DNA from: Chitinophagaceae bacterium
GTDB lineage: Bacteria > Bacteroidota > Bacteroidia > Chitinophagales > Chitinophagaceae
Assembly: GCA_019752295.1 (NCBI GenBank)
Contig: JAIEMK010000050.1
Location: forward strand, 62,001-126,000
Reading direction: 5' to 3'
DNA length: 64,000 nucleotides
The position numbers and the translations under genes are program-made. Positions 35,401 through 43,277 of this stretch are shown in pieces. Numbering within the stretch: position 1 is the stretch's first letter; the number at the start of each line of letters is the position of its first letter. The notes beneath the pieces are model-generated. The model did no database searches and was not told the origin of the DNA. It was given only the letters and a program-made list of their open reading frames with translations.

Positions 35401-36318
35401 ATGCAGGCTTCAAGAAGGCAGTTTATCAAAAAAACAGGAATCGTTTTAGCGGCGGGAGCACTCGTTCCGCGCGATATGTTTGCAGCCGGAAAAAATAATA
35501 CCGTGCTGGGCTTACAGTTATATTCTGTAAGAGATGATATGAAAAAAGATCCTCTTGGCACCCTCAAACAATTGGCTGCAATGGGATACAAAAATGTGGA
35601 GCATGCCAACTATGTGGATCGAAAATTTTATGGATATTCTGCAAAGGATTTTACAAAATTGCTATCTGATCTGGGACTGAAAATGCCAAGCGGCCATACC
35701 GTTATGACCAAAACACATTGGGATGCCGCTAAAAAAGATTTTACGGATGAGTGGAAATATACAATTGAAGATGCCGCCGTTTGCGGACAAAAATATGTAG
35801 TCAGTCCTTGGTTAGATGAATCGCTTAGAAAAACTTATGATGGACTGCTAGCTTATATGGAAGTATTTAATAAATCGGGAGAATTGTGTAAGAAGTCCGG
35901 AATGAAATTTGGGTACCACAACCACAATTTTGAATTTAGTACCAAGCTGAATGGAGAGAAAGTTTTCGACATTATGATCAAACATACCGACCCTTCTTTG
36001 GTAGCACAACAGTTGGATATCGGCAATATGTATGGAGTAGGAGGTAGGGCTTTGGAAATTGTTAAGAGCTATCCTGGACGTTTTGAATTGATGCACGTGA
36101 AAGACGAAATTGCTGCAACCAGAAAGGGTGAAATGAACGACGGTTATGAAAGTGCTGTTCTTGGTAAAGGAGTGGTTGGCGTAAAAGAAATCATTGATGA
36201 GGGTAGAAAGAGAGGTGGCACTACCCATTTTATTATTGAACAAGAATCTTATCAGGATATCACTCCATTACAATCGGTAAAAGAAGATTTAGCGGTGATG
36301 AAAAACTGGGGATATTAA
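35401..36318 (+). CDS. Tat-exported sugar phosphate isomerase/epimerase-like TIM barrel
   Basis: From ATG 35401 this is a 305-residue protein starting MQASRRQFIKKTGIVLAAGALVP. The SRRQFIKK motif and following hydrophobic stretch form a twin-arginine signal, so it is exported folded. The body is an AP-endonuclease-2/xylose-isomerase-like TIM barrel: LGLQLYSVRDDMKKDP, GYKNVEHANY, MKFGYHNHNFEF, QLDIGNMYGVG, LMHVKDEI and FIIEQESYQD. The Glu, His and Asp residues suggest the usual divalent metal site. The substrate is unknown, but secreted homologues in Bacteroidota often accompany sugar catabolism. The extra 24 codons from TTG 35329 are unlikely because they precede the Tat motif. The gene ends 1 bp from the converging GNAT gene. 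Confidence 0.86.
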   Translation: MQASRRQFIKKTGIVLAAGALVPRDMFAAGKNNTVLGLQLYSVRDDMKKDPLGTLKQLAAMGYKNVEHANYVDRKFYGYSAKDFTKLLSDLGLKMPSGHTVMTKTHWDAAKKDFTDEWKYTIEDAAVCGQKYVVSPWLDESLRKTYDGLLAYMEVFNKSGELCKKSGMKFGYHNHNFEFSTKLNGEKVFDIMIKHTDPSLVAQQLDIGNMYGVGGRALEIVKSYPGRFELMHVKDEIAATRKGEMNDGYESAVLGKGVVGVKEIIDEGRKRGGTTHFIIEQESYQDITPLQSVKEDLAVMKNWGY

Positions 36319-36319
36319 A

Positions 36320-36847
36320 TTATTGCAATAGTTTTTTAGCAAGAACAACAAACTCCAAGGGAACTTTTTGAATTCCAAATTTAGGTTCTGTTGGGAAGGC
36401 TCTTTTTTCGCCAGTTAATTGATAGCCTCTTCGCAGGTACCAAGCTATCAACTCTGAACGAACTGAAATTACGGTCATTTCAATGCTATCAATTTGCTTA
36501 TTAAGGGCAAACTGCTCAGAAGCTGTTAGTAATTTTTTGCCAATTCCATTGGCTTGTATATTGGGCTGAACCGTGAGCATACCTAGGTACATCGATTCTT
36601 TTTTATCGAGTAAGCTCACACAACCGATAATTTTTCCTGCTGTATCTATGGCTTTTAGAAAGTACTGCCCCGGCTGATGAAATTGTTTTAAAAGCTCTTC
36701 TTCAGTAATTCTAATGCCATCTAAAAGTTCGGCTTCGGTTGTCCAACCCTTCTTGGATGAATCGCCGCGATATGCACTATTAACGAGTTGTACAAGTTCA
36801 GTAATATCAGATGCCATAACAGTTGAAATGCTAATATTGCTATTCAT
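36320..36847 (-). CDS. GNAT-family N-acetyltransferase
   Basis: This 175-residue protein has the GNAT core: YFLKAIDTAGKIIGCVSLL, MYLGMLTVQPNIQANGIGKKLLTASEQFA (acetyl-CoA pyrophosphate loop Q-x-x-x-G-I-G) and IEMTVISVRSELIAWYLRRGYQLTGEKRAFP. The N-terminal motif SDITELVQLVNSAYRGDSSKKGWTTEAELLDG is seen in a small-molecule/peptide acetyltransferase subgroup. The acceptor is unknown. A TATCTTTA sequence just upstream of the ATG resembles the -7 box with one mismatch. Confidence 0.88.
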   Translation of the reverse strand: MNSNISISTVMASDITELVQLVNSAYRGDSSKKGWTTEAELLDGIRITEEELLKQFHQPGQYFLKAIDTAGKIIGCVSLLDKKESMYLGMLTVQPNIQANGIGKKLLTASEQFALNKQIDSIEMTVISVRSELIAWYLRRGYQLTGEKRAFPTEPKFGIQKVPLEFVVLAKKLLQ

Positions 36848-36914
36848 CGCATAAAGATATTTCGGAGAAAATTATTGAACAAAATTAGTTGTAATAACAG
36901 CGTTGTGCTTATAA

Positions 36915-37568
36915 TCACTCGCCGTAGTATCCGAAATCGGGCTTTGAATTTTTTAATTGGGTAAAGCTTTTCAGGGTACTACGAATTTTATATTTTTTGA
37001 ACGCTACTGCAGCTTTTCCGCTATTACTTACACCATTAATGCCCGCCAAACCCTGTATCGTCCATTTAAAATTCTGCTTGTTCCTATAATGCCAGTTTTG
37101 TTGTGAAATTGGGCCTGTTGGAAAAATATAGGTATACCCATTTTTGATAGTATGGTAACTAAAATCGTCTTTGGTAACCGCATTGGCCCAAATTATTATT
37201 TTTTGCAGTGAGGATGCGTGCGCAGGATCGATTACATAATATTCCAACAAATCTGAATTTTCTTCTTTCACCGGTAACATTGGACATACATGATAATTCC
37301 ATTCGTTGTGCAGGCTGCCGGATTCGTTTTTTAAGAAATAACTACTAAATACCCAAGCTTTATAATGCGGTATTCCCCAGTGCTGTAGTAGGATAGCAAT
37401 TGCTTCAGCACGGTCTTCGCAGTTATGTATATCATTCCAAAGAAATAAAGGGCTTTTCTGAAAGAATTCGAAAATGCGATCTGCCACCAATTTCGATACA
37501 AAGAAGTCGGCTGCCACTTCATCTGCAAGCGTGGAATCAAAAAAAGTTTTGGAATTCTGTGCTGGCAT
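36915..37568 (-). CDS. Protein-glutaminase-like cysteine hydrolase, apparently cytosolic
   Basis: This 217-residue protein has a likely Cys-His-Asp triad: C50 in NDIHNCEDRAEAIAILL, H93 in EWNYHVCPML and D114 in YYVIDPAHA. The motif order, the C-to-H spacing (43) and the H-to-D spacing (21) resemble the protein-glutaminase domain, a transglutaminase-like fold that deamidates protein glutamine. Those enzymes are normally secreted as proenzymes. Here there is no signal peptide, and an in-frame TAA lies just upstream of ATG 37568. It could instead be a related peptidase or toxin-like deamidase. No immunity or secretion gene is adjacent. Confidence 0.6.
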   Translation of the reverse strand: MPAQNSKTFFDSTLADEVAADFFVSKLVADRIFEFFQKSPLFLWNDIHNCEDRAEAIAILLQHWGIPHYKAWVFSSYFLKNESGSLHNEWNYHVCPMLPVKEENSDLLEYYVIDPAHASSLQKIIIWANAVTKDDFSYHTIKNGYTYIFPTGPISQQNWHYRNKQNFKWTIQGLAGINGVSNSGKAAVAFKKYKIRSTLKSFTQLKNSKPDFGYYGE

Positions 37569-37679
37569 ATGATAGGTGTATTAAAAAAATCCAAACATTA
37601 AAGCTGAAGTTTAAACAAACACTGTTGAAGAGTTTGAGAATGATTCCAAGAAATAATATCCGCGCGGCAGATTAGAAAA

Positions 37680-37915
37680 AAAGTCAAAAGCAGAAATTAG
37701 TTTCCCCTACAAACCACGGTTTGGAGGGGGCGCCGATCCCGAGCACTCGGGATCCGGCGGGGGTGGTTGATTCTCTTTGAGAATATTTTTCATCAGTTCA
37801 AGTTTTGCCCACCCCGCGGCACTGCGTGCGCACCCCTCCCAAACACGTTTGGGAGGGGAAATATTTTTACTTTTACCTTTTATTCTTCTTCAATTTTGAC
37901 TTTTGATTTTTTTCT
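37680..37915. repeat. Composite palindromic dispersed repeat, inverted full copy (C)
   Basis: In a 377-bp gap between two minus-strand genes, this copy is inverted relative to A. The P2-type palindrome is at 37704-37729 (one arm mismatch) and P1 is at 37833-37858, identical to P1 of copy A. Between them a further hairpin GATCCCGAG / CTCGGGATC lies at 37735-37754 inside a CGCC / GGCG stem, then GGGGGTGGTTGATTCTC and CCCACCCCG segments that match the A spacer. The AT-rich array lies at 37880-37912. The conserved tail of A and B is absent. The remaining part of the gap (37569-37679) shows nothing recognisable. Confidence 0.83.
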
Positions 37916-37945
37916 TTCCGCATCTTGTATAAAAAATGTGTCAGA

Positions 37946-38923
37946 TTATAAGATCCAATTGAAACGGTATTCTAAAGGTGCTTTGATACCACTGCGTTCT
38001 GCTACTTTTCTAAAACGATCGGGTAGACCCATTAAGTAATCGCGCCCCTTCTCGGCTGCGCTATTCAGGCCACAAATATCGCCGATCTTCCACTCACGGA
38101 TAAGCGATTCCATGATATTAGTATAATCCATGCTGGTATAAACTCCAATCCGTTGAGCTGCATCGCTGAAATGCGACCAGCTAGTACTGATCTTTTCGCC
38201 CTGCTGACGTAAAAAGTGTGCGGGCATTACAATTTTCTTGCGCATCATGTCTTCAAAAGCGAGCATCATTTCGCTAGGATCCACTTCAAAGATTTTTGTT
38301 ACGAAACTCTTGTATGCTTTTGCATGACGCATTTCGTCGGCTGCTATTACACCACAAATTTTAGAGAGTTGCTCGTTACCGTGTTTTTTGGCAAGAGTGG
38401 CTGTTCTGCGGTGCGATACATTGGTTGCGTGTTCCTGAAAAGAAGTGTACACAAAATTACGATAAGGGTCGGTTGCTGTTCCAATATCCATTCCATCAGC
38501 AATAAGGTGTTGGGTACTAATTTCCATCTGCCTCATATTTACCCTGCCTGATAAATAAATGTATTTATTCAACAAATCGCCGTGACGATTTTCTTCTGCC
38601 GTCCACATCCTTACCCATTTGCTCCAGCCCTGTGGTTCGGTTTTGCTAATTCCATCTACTTCCATCAACCAGCTTTCATAAGTAGGTAATGCTTCTTCTG
38701 TAATCATATCGCCTACTAGAATGGCCATATATTCGTATGGTAATTCTTTACACTGCTGTTGAATATCTTTTATCTGTTCCGTAAAATCGGTTTGGTTGCT
38801 CAATGGCAAAAAATCTGAAGGCTGCCAATTGGTATCAATGTCTTTTAAAAATTCTGCAATAACACTATCAATCTTCTGTGCTAAAAAATGCATTACTTCT
38901 ATCCGGGTGGGGTTCAATTTCAT
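37946..38923 (-). CDS. Acyl-ACP desaturase (stearoyl-ACP desaturase family)
   Basis: This 325-residue soluble di-iron enzyme of the fatty acid desaturase type 2 family introduces a cis double bond into acyl-ACP. The iron ligands are all visible: E77 region (MITEEALPTY), EENRHG (E111, H114), FQEHAT (E164, H165) and DEMRH (E197, H200). The length and N-terminus (MKLNPTRIEVMHFLAQKIDSVI) fit bacterial homologues. It needs ferredoxin-type electron donors, not seen nearby. The start codon lies at the edge of an 83-bp tandem duplication that includes the first two codons. Confidence 0.93.
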   Translation of the reverse strand: MKLNPTRIEVMHFLAQKIDSVIAEFLKDIDTNWQPSDFLPLSNQTDFTEQIKDIQQQCKELPYEYMAILVGDMITEEALPTYESWLMEVDGISKTEPQGWSKWVRMWTAEENRHGDLLNKYIYLSGRVNMRQMEISTQHLIADGMDIGTATDPYRNFVYTSFQEHATNVSHRRTATLAKKHGNEQLSKICGVIAADEMRHAKAYKSFVTKIFEVDPSEMMLAFEDMMRKKIVMPAHFLRQQGEKISTSWSHFSDAAQRIGVYTSMDYTNIMESLIREWKIGDICGLNSAAEKGRDYLMGLPDRFRKVAERSGIKAPLEYRFNWIL

Positions 38924-39095
38924 GTGTTTTTTATTTTATTTTGGCTACATGCAATTCACTAATGAACATTTCAGTTGGCGACAAATTTTTGTTATGCTCA
39001 TTTCATGTGTTTTTTATTGATTTTGGCTACATGTAATTCGCTAACAAACATTTCAGTTGGTGTCAAATTTTTGTTATGCTCATTTCATGCGCTTT
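38921..39095. repeat. 83-bp tandem duplication covering the desaturase start region
   Basis: Unit 1 spans 38921-39003, unit 2 spans 39004-39085, and a partial third copy starts at 39086. Units 1 and 2 differ at only a few positions. On the minus strand each copy carries ATG-AAA in the same context as the desaturase start. In the two upstream copies the third codon is TGA (38998-39006 and 39080-39088), so they encode two-residue mini-ORFs. The 39096-39199 interval shows no further feature that I can support. Confidence 0.85.
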
Positions 39096-39199
39096 ATTTG
39101 GGATTGATTTCCAATCCTTTATTTGTGATTTAAGTTAAGTCTGGCGAAGGTAAGGTTTTCTGCCTGTCAATGGGTTTAGTTTGGAGATCTCATTTAAAA

Positions 39200-39241
39200 G
39201 CCATCGGGGTAAACAAACAAGCGTTTGTTTACCCCGATGGC
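39200..39241 (-). terminator. Perfect 19-bp hairpin after the polysaccharide deacetylase gene
   Basis: Stem 39200-39218 pairs without mismatch with 39223-39241 around the 4-nt loop AAGC. On the minus strand it begins 15 bp after the deacetylase stop codon and is followed by TTTTAAATGAG. An intrinsic terminator is likely, though the T-tract is short. Confidence 0.75.
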
Positions 39242-39256
39242 AGGTGTTCTGATTGT

Positions 39257-40096
39257 TTATTTATTCTGAACAGTAGGATAGTGGTCGATGGTTTCAAACA
39301 CATTCCTTTTGTCCTGCTTTAAAATAGATATGAATTTGCTCAAAGAATCCGCAAACTGCTTTTTCTCAAATAACCTGTCGTGCGAAAGAATTACGATCGT
39401 GTTTTGCTGATTGGTGGATCCGTCTTCAAATTTCTGATTCACTTTTTTCAGCATCTCTTCAACCGACTCTTTTGGCGCTTTCATTTTATTCTGCTGTCCC
39501 CATTCAATATCCCATCCAACGATCTTATAACCCAATGAATCGAGTTTAACAACCAGTGGATTATTTGCTTTTTGTCCATCAATCTTACCGTTTGAAGCCC
39601 ATGTATTGTTACCCGGTAAGCGAATAATCTTCACCTGAATGTTGAGTTCCTTTTCGTTTTTTAAAAAATCGTGCAATGCACTATCGGTCATTGAAGGAGA
39701 ATAGAACTTGCTGTATTTATCGTTAAACCCGTGACTAAAGCTGTGATTTGCTAAAAGAAATTGAGGATAATCGTTCCTGATACTATCGATAATCCTTTTT
39801 TTCCAAGGGCCCACTTTGTTAAAACCTACTCCAAAAAAAGTGGCTTTTATACCCTGCTCGCGGAACACGGCTTTGCAGTTGATTGTTCCCGGAGGCTGAG
39901 GAGAATCGTCCCATGTTAAATAAATATACCTTTTCGAACTGTCTAATTTAATTGCTGACCCCGGCAAAGGCTTTGCAGGTGCCGCTTTGGTAGAATCGGT
40001 AGCTTTATTATTTGTGCCGGAATTTTTACAACTACTTGTTGTGGCCATAGCTAAAACGCCTAAACCAACGCCAGCCATTATTTTCAATAGGTTCAT
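39257..40096 (-). CDS. Polysaccharide deacetylase (NodB-type) lipoprotein
   Basis: From ATG 40096 (MNLLKIMAGVGLGVLAMATTSSC) this is a 279-residue lipoprotein with lipobox TTSSC, followed by a Thr/Ala/Pro/Lys-rich linker. The NodB domain has motif 1 as YLTWDDSPQP (usual form TFDDGP), the metal-binding HSFSH in motif 2, and the arginine motif IIRLPGNNTW. The Asp-His-His zinc site is retained. Predicted role: removal of acetyl groups from a cell-envelope or extracellular polysaccharide. A longer frame to 40120 overlaps the -7 box and is rejected. Confidence 0.85.
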   Translation of the reverse strand: MNLLKIMAGVGLGVLAMATTSSCKNSGTNNKATDSTKAAPAKPLPGSAIKLDSSKRYIYLTWDDSPQPPGTINCKAVFREQGIKATFFGVGFNKVGPWKKRIIDSIRNDYPQFLLANHSFSHGFNDKYSKFYSPSMTDSALHDFLKNEKELNIQVKIIRLPGNNTWASNGKIDGQKANNPLVVKLDSLGYKIVGWDIEWGQQNKMKAPKESVEEMLKKVNQKFEDGSTNQQNTIVILSHDRLFEKKQFADSLSKFISILKQDKRNVFETIDHYPTVQNK

Positions 40097-40117
40097 ATAA
40101 ATAGGATTAATAGATTT

Positions 40118-40125
40118 CAAAGATA
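40118..40125 (-). promoter_or_regulatory. -7 promoter element of the polysaccharide deacetylase gene (TATCTTTG)
   Basis: Perfect TAnnTTTG on the minus strand, 21 nt before ATG 40096, and overlapping the alternative ATG at 40120. Confidence 0.6.
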
Positions 40126-40206
40126 GGGAGGGCTGAATTTGGTTGCCCTGTTATTTATCCTCATATGTGGAGGAAAGAAAAAAATAGTGAATTATTATCC
40201 ACAAGC

Positions 40207-40812
40207 TCACCTAAAGCTTTCTGAAATGGTATAACAAACTTTGTCGTTGATCCGGTGAAAGATATCGCCATTTATTTTTCTGAGCTTGCGTACCCTGCGA
40301 CTGGCGAGCAATACGCCTTCGTTGTCGAAATATTGGGGTTGAGAATAGTAAGTGAGAATAAAATATTTTTCGGAAGTAAAAGGCAGGCGAAAATGTACAG
40401 GATGAATTGAAATGTACACCAATGATTTTTTCTGTTCGTTCGAATAATAATCAAGCTGATTGATCCAGGTACATTTAATGGAACGCATTTTTTTGATCAG
40501 ATCCATAATGGCTTCCGCGGGCATCTGATATTTTTTTAAACTGTCTTGTAAACGGGTTTCGTGGATTTCAAATTCATAAATATACTTGATCGAATCGGTC
40601 TTGATCTCGAGCGAAATATAATTAAAGGAATAATCATTAAAGCCCACAGAAAAAGCTTTTTGTTCGTAGCTTTTTTTAAAAGATGATTCAATTGCGGAAA
40701 GTGTTTTTTCATTTTCCCGATAGTAATTGGTAGTAAATGTTTTCACCGAAGTGCAGGAACAACAAGCACTGATGATACCTAATAAAATCAGGATATGGTG
40801 AAACTTACTGTG
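40207..40812 (-). CDS. Lipoprotein of unknown function, paired with a cysteine-peptidase-like gene
   Basis: From ATG 40812 (MHSKFHHILILLGIISACCSCTSVK) this is a 201-residue lipoprotein with a Cys-rich lipobox region. The body is mixed alpha/beta with no motif I recognise; it contains YIYEFEIHETRLQDSLKKYQMP, CTWINQLDYYSNEQKKSLVYISIHPV and FILTYYSQPQYFDNEGVLL. The start overlaps the stop of the upstream cysteine-peptidase-like gene by 8 bp, so the two are translationally coupled and probably act together. The frame extended to 40854 lies inside the upstream gene and is not favoured. Confidence 0.65.
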   Translation of the reverse strand, partial: HSKFHHILILLGIISACCSCTSVKTFTTNYYRENEKTLSAIESSFKKSYEQKAFSVGFNDYSFNYISLEIKTDSIKYIYEFEIHETRLQDSLKKYQMPAEAIMDLIKKMRSIKCTWINQLDYYSNEQKKSLVYISIHPVHFRLPFTSEKYFILTYYSQPQYFDNEGVLLASRRVRKLRKINGDIFHRINDKVCYTISESFR

Positions 40813-41743
40813 CATCGATATTTTTTGGAGTGATATAAGAAATACCAAAAACAATTCTTTTTAAAAATGCAGGAGAAACTATTTGCAAAGTCTTTCCTCC
40901 ATAATCCCAATAAGTGATGGCAATTTTATCACCTACTTCCCTGATGTCGAGTAAAATCACATAATGTGTGGGAATCATCAGTTTAACCTTGCTATGATTT
41001 TTTTTATAGAGGTCAAGGTTATTTACAAATAGGGCTACTGTTCCTGTTTTAATTCTTTCTGATAGATAGTCAAATACATCTCTAATATCGGGTCTTATCA
41101 GATCCGACCCAACAGCGGTTACCCGGTAATTAAAAAGCTTCCTGATCATCCTGTTGAATTTTCCGAAATTAACGGAAGCCCACATGGTATTCTCATTACC
41201 GGCATCATAATGTTTATCGAAAAAATTAACGTATCCCTTAAAATGATCGGCAAGGGCAAGAAACCACAATTGATCCGCCGGATGCACATCCAATTCGCCT
41301 TTAAAACTAAGTGTTCCAGCAGCCTGCATGACTTCTTTTGAGGGTTCGAAATTTTCCTTACCATACTGTGCTTTCCCCTCACTATATAATTGAAGCATGA
41401 ATCGCAGATAACCCAAAGGGTCATTGTGTAAGGGTAGATAGGAGAGGGCAGCGTAACCGCAAAAGTTGGTACTGCTTCCCTCATATAAACTAAGTGGGTG
41501 CTCAATATTTTTTTTCAGATTCTGAAGAAAAGCAATGGGATGCACATTGGGCCAGTATTTACTTTGCTGGAGGTCTGCTTTTTTTTCAATGAATTGGAGT
41601 GCATGTATTTGTGTAGTAATACTGCTAGTATCAGAAAATAGGGTAACAGTAGCCATCGCTTTGGGTTGAATCAACCAAAAAATACAAGTCATTAAAGGGT
41701 AGAAGAACCTTGTGATATATTTTTTATGCGTACTCAATAGCAC
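40805..41743 (-). CDS. Secreted papain-like cysteine peptidase-like protein
   Basis: This 312-residue protein starts with GTG at 41743 (or ATG at about residue 18). A hydrophobic signal-like segment is at about 11-30 (TRFFYPLMTCIFWLIQPKAMA). A papain-type nucleophile motif STNFCGYAALSYLP gives C95. A late His (H260 in MIPTHYVILLDI) and Asp (D280 in ITYWDYGGK) complete a possible Cys-His-Asp triad. I do not recognise the family, and peptidase activity is not shown; it could be an inactive or acyltransferase relative. The lipoprotein gene downstream overlaps it by 8 bp. Confidence 0.62.
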   Translation of the reverse strand: MLLSTHKKYITRFFYPLMTCIFWLIQPKAMATVTLFSDTSSITTQIHALQFIEKKADLQQSKYWPNVHPIAFLQNLKKNIEHPLSLYEGSSTNFCGYAALSYLPLHNDPLGYLRFMLQLYSEGKAQYGKENFEPSKEVMQAAGTLSFKGELDVHPADQLWFLALADHFKGYVNFFDKHYDAGNENTMWASVNFGKFNRMIRKLFNYRVTAVGSDLIRPDIRDVFDYLSERIKTGTVALFVNNLDLYKKNHSKVKLMIPTHYVILLDIREVGDKIAITYWDYGGKTLQIVSPAFLKRIVFGISYITPKNIDAQ

Positions 41744-41764
41744 TCTTGATTTTTAGAAGTTGGC

Positions 41765-41772
41765 CAAAGGTA
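41765..41772 (-). promoter_or_regulatory. -7 promoter element of the cysteine-peptidase-like operon (TACCTTTG)
   Basis: Perfect TAnnTTTG on the minus strand, 21 nt before the GTG at 41743. It supports a start at or near that codon. Confidence 0.58.
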
Positions 41773-41782
41773 TTGCACAAAA

Positions 41783-41812
41783 TAAAAAGACCCGCTTTTT
41801 TTGAAGCGGGCC
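41783..41812 (-). terminator. Rho-independent terminator after ahcY
   Basis: A CCCGCTT / AAGCGGG stem (41791-41797 with 41804-41810) is extended by flanking bases. On the minus strand it is followed by TCTTTTTATTTT. It lies 22 bp past the ahcY stop codon. Confidence 0.85.
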
Positions 41813-41833
41813 TTGATGAATAAGTATTGAATA

Positions 41834-43159
41834 TTAATATCTGTAGAAATCGGCTTTAAACGGACCCACTTTAGAAATACCCAGGTATTCAGCCTGCACA
41901 TCAGTCAGTTCATCTAATACTGCACCCACTTTCGCAAGGTGTAAGCGAGCTACTTTCTCATCCAGGTGTTTAGGCAACACATATACTTTGTTCTCGTAGT
42001 TTTGATGGTTGTTCCATAATTCAATCTGAGCAAGTGTTTGGTTAGAGAATGAATTACTCATTACAAATGAAGGGTGACCAGTAGCGCAACCCAGATTCAC
42101 AAGGCGGCCTTCAGCCAATAAGATGATGTCTTTTCCTTCGATGGTATACAAATCAACCTGAGGTTTGATGGTGTTTTTGGTTTCGCCATAGTTGTTGTTC
42201 AACCAAGCTACATCAATTTCAATATCAAAGTGGCCGATATTACAAACGATCGCTTTATCCTTCATTAAACGGAAATGTTTTTCAGTAATCAAATCGCGAC
42301 AACCTGAAGCGGTAACGATGATATCAGCTTCTTTAACAGCTTCTACCATTGGCTTCACTTCAAATCCTTCCATTGCAGCTTGTAAAGCACAGATAGGATC
42401 GATTTCAGTAACGATAACGCGACAACCGGCGCCTTTCAACGAAAGAGCAGATCCTTTACCCACATCACCATATCCACCAACAACAGCAACTTTACCGGCC
42501 ATCATTACATCGGTAGCTCTGCGAATGGCATCAACCAGCGATTCCTGGCAACCATATTTGTTATCGAATTTAGATTTGGTAACAGAATCGTTTACATTAA
42601 TCGCAGGAATTGGTAATGTGCCTTTTGCCATACGCTCATATAAACGGTGTACACCTGTTGTAGTTTCTTCAGACAAACCTTTGATATGTTGTACAAACTC
42701 GGGATATTTATCAAAAACCATATTGGTTAAATCGCCACCGTCATCCAGAATCATATTCAACGGACGATCGGCACCACCAAAAAATAAAGTTTGTTCGATA
42801 CACCAATCAGCTTCTTCCTGAGTTTGACCCTTCCATGCAAATACACCGATGCCCGCAGCAGCAATTGCAGCAGCAGCCTGATTTTGTGTAGAGAAGATAT
42901 TACAAGAACTCCATTTTACTTCAGCGCCCAATGCTACTAAAGTTTCGATCAGTACGGCTGTTTGAATGGTCATGTGTAAACAACCCGCAATACGCGCACC
43001 TTTCAAAGGCTGGCTTGCACCGTATTCGGCACGTAACGACATTAAGCCGGGCATTTCTGCTTCAGCCAAACGAATTTCTTTGCGGCCCCAAGTGGCCAGA
43101 CTGATATCAGCTACTTTGTAAGCAAGACTGAAATCGATAGATGTACTAAGAGTTGACAT
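41834..43159 (-). CDS. ahcY: Adenosylhomocysteinase
   Basis: This 441-residue NAD-dependent enzyme hydrolyses S-adenosylhomocysteine to adenosine and homocysteine, which clears methyltransferase product inhibition. The NAD-binding motif is [13 protein letters not shown] and the preceding [13 protein letters not shown] is diagnostic. [21 protein letters not shown] and [14 protein letters not shown] are also family signatures. The C-terminus ends in the expected KADFYRY-type sequence. It has its own promoter and terminator. It is divergent from an Lrp-family regulator, and two methyltransferases elsewhere in the window would depend on it. The upstream region shows no SAH or SAM riboswitch. Confidence 0.97.
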   Translation of the reverse strand: MSTLSTSIDFSLAYKVADISLATWGRKEIRLAEAEMPGLMSLRAEYGASQPLKGARIAGCLHMTIQTAVLIETLVALGAEVKWSSCNIFSTQNQAAAAIAAAGIGVFAWKGQTQEEADWCIEQTLFFGGADRPLNMILDDGGDLTNMVFDKYPEFVQHIKGLSEETTTGVHRLYERMAKGTLPIPAINVNDSVTKSKFDNKYGCQESLVDAIRRATDVMMAGKVAVVGGYGDVGKGSALSLKGAGCRVIVTEIDPICALQAAMEGFEVKPMVEAVKEADIIVTASGCRDLITEKHFRLMKDKAIVCNIGHFDIEIDVAWLNNNYGETKNTIKPQVDLYTIEGKDIILLAEGRLVNLGCATGHPSFVMSNSFSNQTLAQIELWNNHQNYENKVYVLPKHLDEKVARLHLAKVGAVLDELTDVQAEYLGISKVGPFKADFYRY

Positions 43160-43178
43160 AGTTTGTTTTTTATGAACG

Positions 43179-43186
43179 CAAATGTA
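43179..43186 (-). promoter_or_regulatory. -7 promoter element of ahcY (TACATTTG)
   Basis: Perfect TAnnTTTG followed by C, 19 nt before the ahcY ATG. A TGG lies about 21 nt upstream of the box where TTG would be expected. Confidence 0.62.
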
Positions 43187-43277
43187 TAGTGATAGAATAG
43201 ATAACCAGTTGTTTGCTTATTTTTTAGTAAATAATTATATTTTTTGAGTAATTTGTAGCATAAATAATCATAAAGAG

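Noticed and set aside
37767-38039. 90-residue open frame across repeat copy C
   Set aside because: It runs through palindromes, the AT-rich array and the antisense end of the desaturase gene, so it is not a plausible gene. The 2111-2299 frame in copy A fails for the same reason.
38921-39095. Possible CRISPR array
   Set aside because: The 83-bp units are direct head-to-tail copies without unique spacers, and no cas genes are present.
42192-42821. 209-residue open frame opposite ahcY
   Set aside because: It is antisense to a highly conserved enzyme, has no family signature, and its composition follows the codon structure of ahcY.
43160-43277. SAH or SAM riboswitch before ahcY
   Set aside because: The ahcY -7 box leaves a leader of only about 15-20 nt, too short for a riboswitch, and no conserved pairing is visible.
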